64,000 nucleotides of DNA, taken from Sphingobacterium sp. R2. Its GTDB lineage: Bacteria; Bacteroidota; Bacteroidia; Sphingobacteriales; Sphingobacteriaceae. The notes under the pieces were generated by a model. The model saw only the letters and a program-made list of their open reading frames with translations. It did no database searches and was not told the origin of the DNA. The stretch spans positions 3,968,001-4,032,000 of the forward strand of contig NZ_CP142884.1 of assembly GCF_040760075.1 (NCBI RefSeq). The letters run 5' to 3'. This document shows, piece after piece, positions 1-8,746 of the stretch; the stretch's first letter is position 1; every line of letters starts with the position of its first letter. The position numbers were made by a program, and so were the translations under genes.

Positions 1-2367
1 GATTGTCAAAAGTAGTACACCATCTGACCAACTACTTGAATCGATAGCATGCCGAATATACAAGCTGTAGCTGCGGGTGTCCAGATTGGTAAAACTGGCC
101 CGCATGGTTCCCGGTTCAAAATCAAACCATTCATAACTTAGACCAGCAAGCTGATATTGGTAGAGTCCATTATGTTGCTGTAGGTAGTCAAAGGTCGATA
201 ACTCCAGCGAAATGGCATTGAGGTTGTACGGAAGCCTCAGTTCCTTAAGATTATTCAGGGCTTGATCGTAAATGACCCGACCCGAAAATTCTTCACCGAC
301 GGCTACCCGCTTATTGAATAAATAGAGATTGGACAAAAGCGGCAAGATCAGTTCACTTTCGCGGCTAATTTTCGCAGGATCAATAAAATTGAACCCCTTT
401 GGCCCACCAAAGACAAGCCTTCCGTCCCGCATTTTTAAAGCAGCGTTTTCATTGAATACATTCCCCTGAAGGCCCAATTCCTGCGTAAAATTGCGGATGA
501 TAAACTTCTCTGCCTGTCCTGTACCGACAATCGCCGACAGGCCTTTGTTTGTGGAAGCCCAAACATCACCTTGATCATCGACCAAGAGTGCCAGGATTGC
601 ATCGTCGCTAAGCCCATTTTGCTGTGTAAGATAGCTTATTTTAGTACCATCGATTACATGCAGTCCCTCTTGTGTCGCTACCCAAATACGACCGGCTTTG
701 TCCTCATTGATATCATAAATTAGATCATTCATGAGTTTCATAGGCGAACTGGATGTATTGATATAAGTAATCTTCTCGTCGGGGGCCAACAATGCCAATC
801 CTGTAGCTGTGCCGATCCAGAGACGTTTTTTTGAATCCTCAAATAAGACAGAGATATAATTGCTGTTGATGGTTTGGCCCTGCCGTGTATATGTTTTCGA
901 AAACTGTGCTGTTTTTTTATCAAACAGGTACAGGCCGGTACTTAGCGTTCCTATCCATATCCGATGTTGGCTATCTTCATAGATCTCCCATACACTATCA
1001 TCATTCAATTTCCCGGGGGCCGAGTCACGGTGGAAAACCTTAAAACTTTTGCCGTCAAATCGACACATACCACCTCGATAAGTTCCGATCCACAGCTTAT
1101 CTTCCGTATCCAGCAATAAGGAAACAATCACGTTGGAGCTCAAACTGTTGGGATCCTGAGGATCATGCAGGTATTGCGTGAATGTTTTCTGACTGATATT
1201 ATAATAGAGCAATCCCCCACCGTTTGTCCCGATCCATAGATTACCCTTTCGATCCTGTACAAACTTATTGACATCGTCAAAGGGAAGCGATTTAGGAAGC
1301 CCTGGATAGTTCCTAATTAAAGAGAATAACAACAGGTTGGGATGATAATAACTGATGCCACCTTTATAGGTGCCCGTCCATATGATACCTGACTTATCCC
1401 GATATAAAGCCGTTATGCTATTGTAAGGTAGGCTCCGTAAATCATATTTATCGTTAGCGAGGATCTGTACACTTTTTGTTTTTTTATCATAAACATTGAT
1501 CCCACCATGATCAGTTCCTAGCCAAAGATGTCCTTGATCATCTTGCACGATATTGCCTACAAAAGGATTGGACAGTTCTTTTTGGAGGTGTTGAATTGAT
1601 CCATCTTTCGGGTCAAGCCAGTATACACCAATTGGAATGTCTTTTGAGAAAATCCATATCGCCCCTTCCCGGTCGGCAAATAGATTATAATTTACCAGCT
1701 TACTGCTGATCGACAATAGGCTGGTTTTGGTACTTCGCAATGATTTGGTATCGATGTGGCCCAACAGGCCATTTTCGTAGATTACCCAGATCGTGTGTCC
1801 TTGACCAGCTATCACATCAGCGATTCGGTTGTTTTTTGTCAACGACGGTACAGTACGATAGGTTTTCTTTAGGCTATCGTACAAGATCAGCGAACGATCG
1901 CTATACAATAGTGCAAAGATCTGCCCTTCCAGCTGTCTTATCGTATGTACGTCTTTGACGGGCAACTTTAAGCGGGTCAGTATGGAATCAAGCTGCTGGA
2001 TAATAATACCTGAGCGCTGATCATACACATTCATCCCGTTGCTGGTACGAATCCATACATTGCCTTCTGGTCCCTCAAAGATTGCGGAAATCGAATTTCC
2101 ACTCAGGCCGCTACGTTTATTGGCAGAATAGCGAAAATTTGTGAACTGCGCCCCATCAAATCGGCTCAGCCCAGATTCGGTACCGAACCAAAGGTAATTG
2201 TACTTATCCCTGAGTGCGCAATTGACATGATTATGGACCAGGCCCTGGTCAGAAGTTAAGGTTTTAAACGCATACGTATTGACCTGGCTCCAAACGGAAG
2301 ATTGTCCTAAGAAAAGGAGAAGAAAGAGTTGGAGACATGCGTATAAAAAAGACTTAAGCTGCTGCAT
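1..2367 (-). CDS. Reg_prop/Y_Y_Y two-component-type sensor, periplasmic part (partial)
   Basis: The reverse strand is open for 789 codons from the ATG at 2367 to the left edge, so the 3' end lies outside the window. The product starts with a signal peptide (about residues 1-28, ending near WSQ). A propeller of about 12 Reg_prop blades follows, each with a LW[IL]GT-type core such as NYLWFGTESGLSRFD and GHLWLGTDHGG. Residues from about 710 match a Y_Y_Y domain (YQYQLAGLSYEWFD). In this family these parts form the periplasmic sensor of a hybrid histidine kinase or a LytTR/LuxR-type regulator. The transmembrane and output domains are not visible, so the output type is unknown. It is divergent from the small gene at 2576. 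The nearest susCD pair is 4.5 kb away and not obviously linked. Confidence 0.9.
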   Translation of the reverse strand, partial: MQQLKSFLYACLQLFLLLFLGQSSVWSQVNTYAFKTLTSDQGLVHNHVNCALRDKYNYLWFGTESGLSRFDGAQFTNFRYSANKRSGLSGNSISAIFEGPEGNVWIRTSNGMNVYDQRSGIIIQQLDSILTRLKLPVKDVHTIRQLEGQIFALLYSDRSLILYDSLKKTYRTVPSLTKNNRIADVIAGQGHTIWVIYENGLLGHIDTKSLRSTKTSLLSISSKLVNYNLFADREGAIWIFSKDIPIGVYWLDPKDGSIQHLQKELSNPFVGNIVQDDQGHLWLGTDHGGINVYDKKTKSVQILANDKYDLRSLPYNSITALYRDKSGIIWTGTYKGGISYYHPNLLLFSLIRNYPGLPKSLPFDDVNKFVQDRKGNLWIGTNGGGLLYYNISQKTFTQYLHDPQDPNSLSSNVIVSLLLDTEDKLWIGTYRGGMCRFDGKSFKVFHRDSAPGKLNDDSVWEIYEDSQHRIWIGTLSTGLYLFDKKTAQFSKTYTRQGQTINSNYISVLFEDSKKRLWIGTATGLALLAPDEKITYINTSSSPMKLMNDLIYDINEDKAGRIWVATQEGLHVIDGTKISYLTQQNGLSDDAILALLVDDQGDVWASTNKGLSAIVGTGQAEKFIIRNFTQELGLQGNVFNENAALKMRDGRLVFGGPKGFNFIDPAKISRESELILPLLSNLYLFNKRVAVGEEFSGRVIYDQALNNLKELRLPYNLNAISLELSTFDYLQQHNGLYQYQLAGLSYEWFDFEPGTMRASFTNLDTRSYSLYIRHAIDSSSWSDGVLLLTI

Positions 2368-2575
2368 TGGTTATGATCTCCCCAATGATACAAAAATTGC
2401 TCAATCCGAGCAAATCTGCCGTCCGATTTCAGGCGGGTATCTCCTATATTGACTCATTTGTATGGTTTCACAGGGGATACTATAAATTTTGATGTGTAAT
2501 CTCTGGTAACATCAATATAAAGTTTTTTGAACAATTTGAACTAATGAACTGTTCAACTAATAAAAAATTAGAGCA

Positions 2576-2875
2576 ATGAATACACGAATTGGATTAATGA
2601 TCACTGCAGCAGCCGGTGTTGCGGCATTTATTTACAGCCGTTGGAAAAAACGATCTGTACACATTAATATGGAGAAAGACCATCGACAAGAAAAGAGCAA
2701 TCTATCCTATCCACCTAAATGGCACAATCAGATTAAAAACCTTCCAGACATGGACGCCACGGATATTGTATCGTTGCAGTATGCTAATTCATTTGTATCT
2801 TCCAACGGTAATGAGGTTCTGAAGAACCTCGCTAAAAATGTGCCCTACCACCAAAGAGGGAACAGGCATCACTAG
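2576..2875 (+). CDS. small single-pass membrane protein, unrecognised
   Basis: This 99-residue protein opens with a short hydrophobic segment (about residues 5-21, LMITAAAGVAAFIYS) followed by a basic stop-transfer patch (RWKKR). That suggests an N-terminal membrane anchor with a hydrophilic cytoplasmic tail. No domain is recognised. It is divergent from the Reg_prop sensor across about 200 bp. A second ATG-initiated frame inside it (2616-2822) lacks the anchor and is taken as a shadow. Whether the gene is conserved cannot be judged from here. Confidence 0.55.
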   Translation: MNTRIGLMITAAAGVAAFIYSRWKKRSVHINMEKDHRQEKSNLSYPPKWHNQIKNLPDMDATDIVSLQYANSFVSSNGNEVLKNLAKNVPYHQRGNRHH

Positions 2876-2909
2876 GAGGATTACGTCAATGAGAATTAAA
2901 AGGGTGCTC

Positions 2910-3194
2910 TTAACTACGTTTAAAAACCGACTTGCCTTCTTCGATCGTTTCTAACACAATGATATCTCTTAATTTTAGCGGATTTATTGTTAACGGATTC
3001 TGATTCAAAATAATCAGGTCGGCTAAGTTCTATATCTATAGAGATCCTTTATTTTTCTCCTCGTGGTATTAATGCGTCGCATTTTTCGCAGTTAATTTTA
3101 ATGCACCCATACGCTGATAGTACTCTTGGCGCTAAGACCATTCCGCTCAGCGTTATACGGTTGACAGCGGCCTAACGGCGTTATTAATTGTCTC
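2910..3194 (-). pseudogene. decayed amidohydrolase (YtcJ/Amidohydro_3 type), C-terminal remnant
   Basis: No ORF covers this gap, but reverse-strand translation recovers a C-terminal amidohydrolase end in order: ETINNAV, then AVNRITLSGMVLAP, then ALKLTAKNATH, then YHEEKNKGSL, then LADLIILNQNPLTINPLKL and a final ETIEEGKSVFKRS with a stop at 2910-2912. The pieces lie in more than one frame, with a frame change near 3100, and stops interrupt the last frame after ATH and around GSL. This is the usual end of YtcJ-like metal-dependent hydrolases (GK-LADLVIL-NP). The catalytic N-terminal two-thirds is absent, so the remnant cannot be functional. Confidence 0.75.
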
Positions 3195-3253
3195 CTGCAT
3201 GTTAAAAATAACGTGATTTTACGACAAGTGTTTAGCGAGATCTCTATTTTTAA

Positions 3254-3955
3254 CTAAAGCAAGATTTGTATCAATTTATCTAATCTATCTATCTCAAGAA
3301 AACTACTTGGTTTTATCTCATCGCTAGCTTGTTCATGGGACCAGGTTACGTGATACGGAATATGTATTGCCTGTGCACCAATTTCCAAAACGGGTAGAAT
3401 ATCGGAATTTATTGAATTTCCTATCATCATGAAATTCTCGGCCGGGCATTCAATTTTGCTTAACAGTTTCTTATAATCTTCACTTTTTTTGTTACTCATA
3501 ATCTCAACATGATGAAAATATTTTTGAAGAGGAGAATTCTTCAACTTTCTCTCCTGATCGAGCAGATCGCCCTTTGTAGCTACAATCAATTTGTAATGTG
3601 CACTGAGTTGTACTAACGTATCCTCTACGCCATCTAATAATTCAATCGGCATTTTTAATAAACACTGTCCAATTTCTATAATTTTGTTTACTATGCTCAA
3701 AGGCAGTTGACCAGCAGAAATACGGCTGGCAGTTTCTATCATACAAAGAATAAAACCTTTTACGCCATATCCGTAAAGCGACAGGTTGTTCATTTCCGTC
3801 TTAAATAGTTCCTGTGAAATTGCATGCTGCGGAAGATAGTTCTCCAGCAGTGCGCAGAAATCATGTTCTGCTTTTTGAAAATAGGGTTCATTTACCCATA
3901 ATGTATCATCAGCATCAAAGGCAATGATTTTAATCGCGTCTTTATTAACAGTCAT
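3254..3955 (-). CDS. HAD-superfamily hydrolase
   Basis: This 233-residue cytosolic protein has the HAD motifs in order. Motif I is DADDT at residues 14-18 (Asp14 nucleophile, Asp16 acid/base), motif II is the Thr of ATKGD near 127, a motif III Lys lies in the NKKSEDYKK region, and motif IV is GNSINSD near 178-184. A helical cap lies between motifs I and II, as in C1-type phosphatases and haloacid dehalogenases. The likely reaction is hydrolysis of a small phosphomonoester; the substrate cannot be assigned. It lies 23 bp behind the NUDIX gene on the same strand, so the two are probably co-transcribed from the promoter near 4490. The amidohydrolase remnant lies just downstream. Confidence 0.85.
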   Translation of the reverse strand: MTVNKDAIKIIAFDADDTLWVNEPYFQKAEHDFCALLENYLPQHAISQELFKTEMNNLSLYGYGVKGFILCMIETASRISAGQLPLSIVNKIIEIGQCLLKMPIELLDGVEDTLVQLSAHYKLIVATKGDLLDQERKLKNSPLQKYFHHVEIMSNKKSEDYKKLLSKIECPAENFMMIGNSINSDILPVLEIGAQAIHIPYHVTWSHEQASDEIKPSSFLEIDRLDKLIQILL

Positions 3956-3978
3956 TTTTCTTACTCAATTAAAGCATT

Positions 3979-4467
3979 CTAAATAAGCTTAGTATTACTA
4001 TACTGCTCCCATAGCCCCGTCAAGTTCACGGCTGAGTCATAGGTAGCATTAAGGGCGAAATGCTTCTTCTTTGCCACATAATCATAGATATAGAGATCGG
4101 TTATTGGCGTCGGAATAGCGGATAAATCCGCCGCTGAAATCCATTCTAAATCTCCTTCATTACAATACGGTACATCGACAAATTCGATGTCTGATACATA
4201 TACGTAACTGATCCAGTTGTAATTAACTGGAGAAGTTTCTGTCAAAATACCACAAAACTGTTTTGAAGTTATATGGATACCTGTTTCTTCGAAAACCTCT
4301 CGCTCAACAGCTGCATCCGGATTTTCAAAGGGGTCTATTTTCCCACCAACAGGAACGTACATATCCTTGTTAGGTTCTTTTAAGCGTCTTAATAATAGGA
4401 ATTTATCTTTATTTCTCAAGATACATAGTGTTGCGACTCGTTTCAAACCGATCACTTCGTTCTCCAT
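3979..4467 (-). CDS. NUDIX hydrolase (MutT-like)
   Basis: The protein contains a full Nudix box, G-x5-E-x7-REVFEETGI, at about residues 42-64, the Mg2+-binding helix that hydrolyses nucleoside diphosphates linked to another moiety. The start chosen is the ATG at 4467 (MENEVIGL, 162 residues). The frame stays open to a TTG at 4515, but a -7 box lies between the two at 4485-4492, which would leave the longer start outside the transcript. Family members include 8-oxo-dGTP and ADP-ribose hydrolases; the substrate here is not determined. It probably forms an operon with the HAD gene downstream. Confidence 0.88.
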   Translation of the reverse strand: MENEVIGLKRVATLCILRNKDKFLLLRRLKEPNKDMYVPVGGKIDPFENPDAAVEREVFEETGIHITSKQFCGILTETSPVNYNWISYVYVSDIEFVDVPYCNEGDLEWISAADLSAIPTPITDLYIYDYVAKKKHFALNATYDSAVNLTGLWEQYSNTKLI

Positions 4468-4484
4468 CTTTTTTCTTTTTCTAA

Positions 4485-4515
4485 CAAAAATAGGAAAAGA
4501 TGCAACAGTCTTCAA
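4485..4515 (-). promoter_or_regulatory. Bacteroidota-type promoter for the NUDIX/HAD genes
   Basis: On the reverse strand a TTG (4513-4515) is followed after 20 nt by TATTTTTG (4485-4492), which fits the TTG-N19/20-TAnnTTTG primary sigma consensus of Bacteroidota. Transcription would start around 4478, some ten bases before the ATG at 4467. Confidence 0.55.
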
Positions 4516-4610
4516 GAAATATTTCTTCCAATTTGCAATAAGCAGATCAGCCCTCTTTTATGAAAGAATTTTGGAAATTTGCTCTATATTTATATACCTA
4601 AAATTTATAT

Positions 4611-6188
4611 ATGTTAGAAAATTTTGAATTCTATCTATTTGTGCTCCTATTGATCACGATGCTGATCTTACTGGCGAGAAAAGTTCAAGTTGCCTACCCC
4701 GTTTTACTTGTATTAGCCGGACTTGTAATTAGTTTTATACCAGGAGTTCCTGCTATAAAAATAGAGCCTGAATTAATATTTATTATTTTTTTACCTCCAC
4801 TTTTGTACGAGGCTGCTTGGTCAACTTCATGGAAAGAATTATGGAGATGGCGTAGGATTATATTTAGCTTTGCTTTCGTTGTAGTCTTTTTTACAGCCTT
4901 ATCGGTTGCCGTATTTGCCAATTATTTTATCCCGGGATTCTCCTTAGCACTTGGATTTTTATTGGGAGGAATAGTGTCACCGCCTGACGCCGTTAGTGCT
5001 GGCGCAATTTTAAAATTCGTAAAAGTACCCAAAAGATTGGCTTCCATTCTGGAAGGTGAAAGTTTATTGAACGATGCTTCCTCATTAATAATCTTCAGAT
5101 TTGCAATGATCGCCGCAGCTACAGGACAATTTGTATGGTACCAAGCTGCCGGAAGCTTTATCTGGATGTGCGTTGGCGGTGTAGCAATAGGGCTTGCAAT
5201 TGCATACATTTTCCTCAAAATGCACAAACTGTTGCCCACCGATTCAAATACAGACCTATTGCTAACGTTCATAGCACCTTTCTCCATGTATTTGATCGCA
5301 GAACAACTTCACGCTTCGGGCGTTTTGGCGGTGGTAAGTGGTGGATTATTCTTATCCTATCGTAGCCACGACTTTTTAAGTAGTGCATCCCGAATTCGCA
5401 CCGTAACAGTATGGGAAAGCTTCTGCTTTTTATTGAATGGTATTGTATTTATGCTTATTGGATTAGATTTACCTGAAATTGTTTCGGGGTTGGGAGACAC
5501 CAATATATCTACGGCAATTGGCTACGGTGTAGCCGTAACAATAGTACTTATTCTCGTCAGAATTTTCGCTGGATATGCTGCGGTAATCACCACTTTAGTG
5601 ATGAAACATTTCATAACAGTCGCCGATGCCCAATCACCAGGTTGGCAAACCCCAATGATTATTGGTTGGACCGGAATGCGTGGTGTGGTTTCTCTTGCTG
5701 CAGCGCTTTCCATTCCCTTAACACTGTCGGATGGTACTCCTTTTCCACAAAGAAACCTTATTCTTTTTATTACATTTGTCGTTATCCTATTAACCTTGGT
5801 CGTTCAAGGATTAACACTCCCCTTTATATTAAGAACAATCAAATTAGTAGATAGAGATTTTGTCCGAAGCGAGAAGGAAATCGATTATGAAATCCAGAAT
5901 AGACTAGCTCAAGTCGCTGTGGATAAAATTCGAAATGACTACGCCGACAAAATTGAAAATTTTCCGACATTAAAGGATCAGTTAGAGAAGTATGAAAATC
6001 AATTGCGGAGCTCTGAAATTATCATTAATTACGCAGAATATCGCAAAATATATATTGACATTCTAGAAACTCAACGCATGTGGCTTATCAATAAAAATCG
6101 TGAGGAGCTTCTATTAGACGAAGAAATTATTAAAAAGCACCTTCGTTTATTGGATCTTCAGGAAGAAAGATTGAATATGAAGAGCTAG
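4611..6188 (+). CDS. CPA1-family Na+/H+ antiporter
   Basis: This 525-residue inner-membrane protein has about 12 hydrophobic helices over residues 1-410 and a soluble, charged C-terminal tail of about 110 residues. Hallmarks of CPA1 exchangers (NhaP/YjcE type) are visible: the ion-binding region SPPDAVSAGAI, ESLLNDASSLI with the Asn-Asp pair, and GWTGMRGVVSLAAALSIP with the conserved Arg. The expected role is proton-driven export of Na+ (possibly K+ or Li+) for pH and salt homeostasis. It is a single gene, divergent from the NUDIX gene. The tail is predicted helical and may be regulatory. Confidence 0.92.
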   Translation: MLENFEFYLFVLLLITMLILLARKVQVAYPVLLVLAGLVISFIPGVPAIKIEPELIFIIFLPPLLYEAAWSTSWKELWRWRRIIFSFAFVVVFFTALSVAVFANYFIPGFSLALGFLLGGIVSPPDAVSAGAILKFVKVPKRLASILEGESLLNDASSLIIFRFAMIAAATGQFVWYQAAGSFIWMCVGGVAIGLAIAYIFLKMHKLLPTDSNTDLLLTFIAPFSMYLIAEQLHASGVLAVVSGGLFLSYRSHDFLSSASRIRTVTVWESFCFLLNGIVFMLIGLDLPEIVSGLGDTNISTAIGYGVAVTIVLILVRIFAGYAAVITTLVMKHFITVADAQSPGWQTPMIIGWTGMRGVVSLAAALSIPLTLSDGTPFPQRNLILFITFVVILLTLVVQGLTLPFILRTIKLVDRDFVRSEKEIDYEIQNRLAQVAVDKIRNDYADKIENFPTLKDQLEKYENQLRSSEIIINYAEYRKIYIDILETQRMWLINKNREELLLDEEIIKKHLRLLDLQEERLNMKS

Positions 6189-6219
6189 GTCTCTTACAAT
6201 CAGATCACTTAATTGCTGA

Positions 6220-6486
6220 TTAATCTTCATCTAGGTAAATATCATGAACGACAAATTTAATATGTTTGTTGAAAACAATCATATCTTCAACATCTTCAGA
6301 ATCTATAGGATAAAGGGTATCAACCCCTACCTCATCCAACAGTTCCGAATCTGGTATAAGTTCAAAAAAGGTAACTCCATTAACAACAGATAGTTCCTCC
6401 ACTTTGATATAAGAAACATTTTGGCTTCTCCAAAGTGCCAAAATATCAGTAGAAAATAACTGATAATTACTCGCTTGATTTGACAT
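6220..6486 (-). CDS. small acidic protein, unrecognised
   Basis: This 88-residue protein has no signal peptide or membrane helix. Its second half is strongly acidic (SEDVEDM, ending DIYLDED). It starts with ATG and sits convergent to the antiporter gene, 32 bp from its stop. No family is recognised. An overlapping frame in another phase looks less protein-like, so this one is preferred. Confidence 0.5.
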   Translation of the reverse strand: MSNQASNYQLFSTDILALWRSQNVSYIKVEELSVVNGVTFFELIPDSELLDEVGVDTLYPIDSEDVEDMIVFNKHIKFVVHDIYLDED

Positions 6487-6806
6487 GGATGCAAATTAAG
6501 AAAAAAAGTGGCGCAATTCACCTGTATAAAAAAAATTCCATGTCTGAACTCATTGTAAAACAAATTCTGCTAGCTGTCAAATCATTAGCTAAAATCAAAT
6601 TATTCGCTTACATAACGTTGATGACCAATTACTTCAATTTCTATCGGTTCTATAAGTTTTACGTTTCAGTTCAGGGATCTCAAATTTACCTCTTTGTATT
6701 TCTTGCCCCTGTTATTGCGCGAACACTTTTTCAGCAATCCTCTTTTATGGAACAGAGCTCATCCCTTGGAAAGTGGGCATGATGGATCATCCTAAAAATA
6801 ACGTTG
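6487..6806. other. about 320 bp without a supported gene
   Basis: AT-rich spacer between the small acidic gene and the susD terminator. The only long forward frame (6480-6782) has an atypical Phe/Tyr-rich composition and no upstream signal. No remnant, RNA or repeat was recognised. Confidence 0.5.
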
Positions 6807-6838
6807 AAAAGGCCTCCATTTATAATGAAGGCCTTTCT
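6807..6838 (-). terminator. rho-independent terminator after susD
   Basis: Inverted repeat AAAGGCCTCC (6808-6817) and GAAGGCCTTT (6827-6836) with a 9-nt loop. Read on the reverse strand it ends in a short T run, immediately after the susD stop. Confidence 0.75.
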
Positions 6839-6841
6839 GAA

Positions 6842-8719
6842 TCAATATCCGGGATTTTGAATTAACTTCGTATTTCTATTAATCTCGTCCCGATGTAAAG
6901 ATGTAAAATACATCTTGTCATCCCAATTTCGGTTTTCGATTCCTGGATCAATATCCGATACAACATATTTATAGGTGTAACTGCTTGGATCATATTTATA
7001 TTGTGTCACACTTTTGCCTGCCTTAAGCGTTCCAGTAATATTGATAATATTTGCCTTCCGGCCGATTGTTTCTGCAGCTATCATCCAACGTCTTGCGTCA
7101 AAGAAGCGATGTTCCTCATAAGCTAACTCTACACGACGTTCGTTTCGATAGCGTGCTTTTAACGCCGCTCCACTCTCACTACTAGGTATTGCAGGCATTC
7201 CAGCTCTAAACCGAATTTTATTCATCCATATTTTAGCCTCGCCTTCCTCACCTAACTCCAGACATGCCTCGACGTAGTTTAATACCGCTTCCGTATAACG
7301 AAACATCGGCCATGGAATACGTTGTCTTGTATTTTGGTCCTCCATTGTAGGATCTGGATCAGTAAATTTACGGATATAATAGCCCGTTCGGGAGCCGTTC
7401 CAATCTTCAATAGGGCTCTTTCTTGTGTCGAGACCAAAATGTGTGTTTTTTTGACCTTGTGCATTAACCACCTCATATTGCCCCGTCTGAATCTGATTTG
7501 CCTTATCCCTTGCGGCCACATCAGCTGTTCGAGGTTTCCAGTCTGCACCATCATACAATAGAGTTGCCTTCAAACGCGGATCGCGATTTTGATAAGGATT
7601 AGCTGCCATAGTTGGATTTGACCAATCGAACTTTTCACCGGCAATCGTCTCGTAGTCATCTACCAACAGTTGTATTGGCGTATTTCCAGCCCAATTGTGG
7701 TAACCATTCGGTCCATTGTCGCGACCTACCCAACCACCGCGTTCATCTTTTTCATCGATAAAAAATCGGCCCAAAATAATGTCTTTCGCCGCGGTAAAGT
7801 CAACTGCTTTACTCCCCCCACCTAAGGAAAGAGCCATGTAGTTAATCGTTCCATCGGCAGCCGAAACAGGCTGATTTAAATCAAGTTTATAGGCAAATTC
7901 GCTGTGATCAATGACAGCCTTAGCAGCAGCTTTAGCTTTTGCCCAACGATCGGTTTGATTACCTGTGGTATACATTATATACTCTGGGTTTTTATATCCT
8001 GCTAATAATGTAGACTTTGATTTTGCTTTATTTGCATCGTGAAGGTCACTAGCGGCATACAGCAAAACTCTTGATTTTAATGCCAGTACAGCAGCTTCGC
8101 TCGCCCTTCCTTTTACTTGAGATGCACCTTTCAAAAGCTGAGCCGCATTGTCAAGATCTTTAACTATGGCATTGACACATTCTTCATAGGTATTTCTAGG
8201 AACCATGTAGTCTTTATCGTTCAGCGTATAGATCTTATTATCGATCGGTATTCCGCCATAGTAGCGTAACAGCTGCTGATAATAATAAGCACGTAAGAAA
8301 TAAGCCTCACCTAAAAGCTTATCTGCCTTTGTTTTATCAAATTTGGCTTCTGTTAAATTAGAAATCGCAATATTAGTTGCCCGGATGCGTGTATACATGC
8401 GCCCATATTCATAAGTTTCCATAATATAGCCCTGATCGGCAGGGTTTGAGCGCGATTCAGTAACTGTATTTATTCCCCGGTTTGGATGGGTGAATAGGGC
8501 TTCATCCGTCATCGAAGCCATTTGCTGTTCATAAAATCCACCTACTCCAAATCCATTATAAATTTCAGTCACAAAAGCTTCTGATAAGCCCGCATCTGAC
8601 CACACCACCTCCTGTGGCACTTCACTGAGTGGCTTTGTACTTACAAAATCATCATTACAAGCGTGTAATGTTGCAGATAATACAAGTAGAATGAGTGATA
8701 TATTGGTAATCTTTTTCAT
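6842..8719 (-). CDS. SusD/RagB-family outer-membrane lipoprotein
   Basis: This 625-residue protein has a lipoprotein signal peptide with lipobox LHAC (Cys21) and the typical SusD start CNDDFVSTKPLSEVPQE. TPR-like helices follow (EAYFLRAYYYQQLLRYYGGIP), and the C-terminal region contains RNERRVELAYEEHRFFDARRW. SusD proteins cap the SusC barrel on the cell surface and capture the nutrient, often a glycan or peptide. It follows susC by 27 bp on the same strand and ends at a clear terminator, so the operon appears to be just susC-susD. The ligand cannot be deduced. Confidence 0.95.
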   Translation of the reverse strand: MKKITNISLILLVLSATLHACNDDFVSTKPLSEVPQEVVWSDAGLSEAFVTEIYNGFGVGGFYEQQMASMTDEALFTHPNRGINTVTESRSNPADQGYIMETYEYGRMYTRIRATNIAISNLTEAKFDKTKADKLLGEAYFLRAYYYQQLLRYYGGIPIDNKIYTLNDKDYMVPRNTYEECVNAIVKDLDNAAQLLKGASQVKGRASEAAVLALKSRVLLYAASDLHDANKAKSKSTLLAGYKNPEYIMYTTGNQTDRWAKAKAAAKAVIDHSEFAYKLDLNQPVSAADGTINYMALSLGGGSKAVDFTAAKDIILGRFFIDEKDERGGWVGRDNGPNGYHNWAGNTPIQLLVDDYETIAGEKFDWSNPTMAANPYQNRDPRLKATLLYDGADWKPRTADVAARDKANQIQTGQYEVVNAQGQKNTHFGLDTRKSPIEDWNGSRTGYYIRKFTDPDPTMEDQNTRQRIPWPMFRYTEAVLNYVEACLELGEEGEAKIWMNKIRFRAGMPAIPSSESGAALKARYRNERRVELAYEEHRFFDARRWMIAAETIGRKANIINITGTLKAGKSVTQYKYDPSSYTYKYVVSDIDPGIENRNWDDKMYFTSLHRDEINRNTKLIQNPGY

Positions 8720-8746
8720 CTTCTTCTTCTTTTAAATTCCTGTTGA

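Noticed and set aside
6480..6782. 100-residue forward frame
   Set aside because: Composition is Phe/Tyr/Lys-rich without domain or promoter, and it overlaps the start of the small acidic gene on the other strand.
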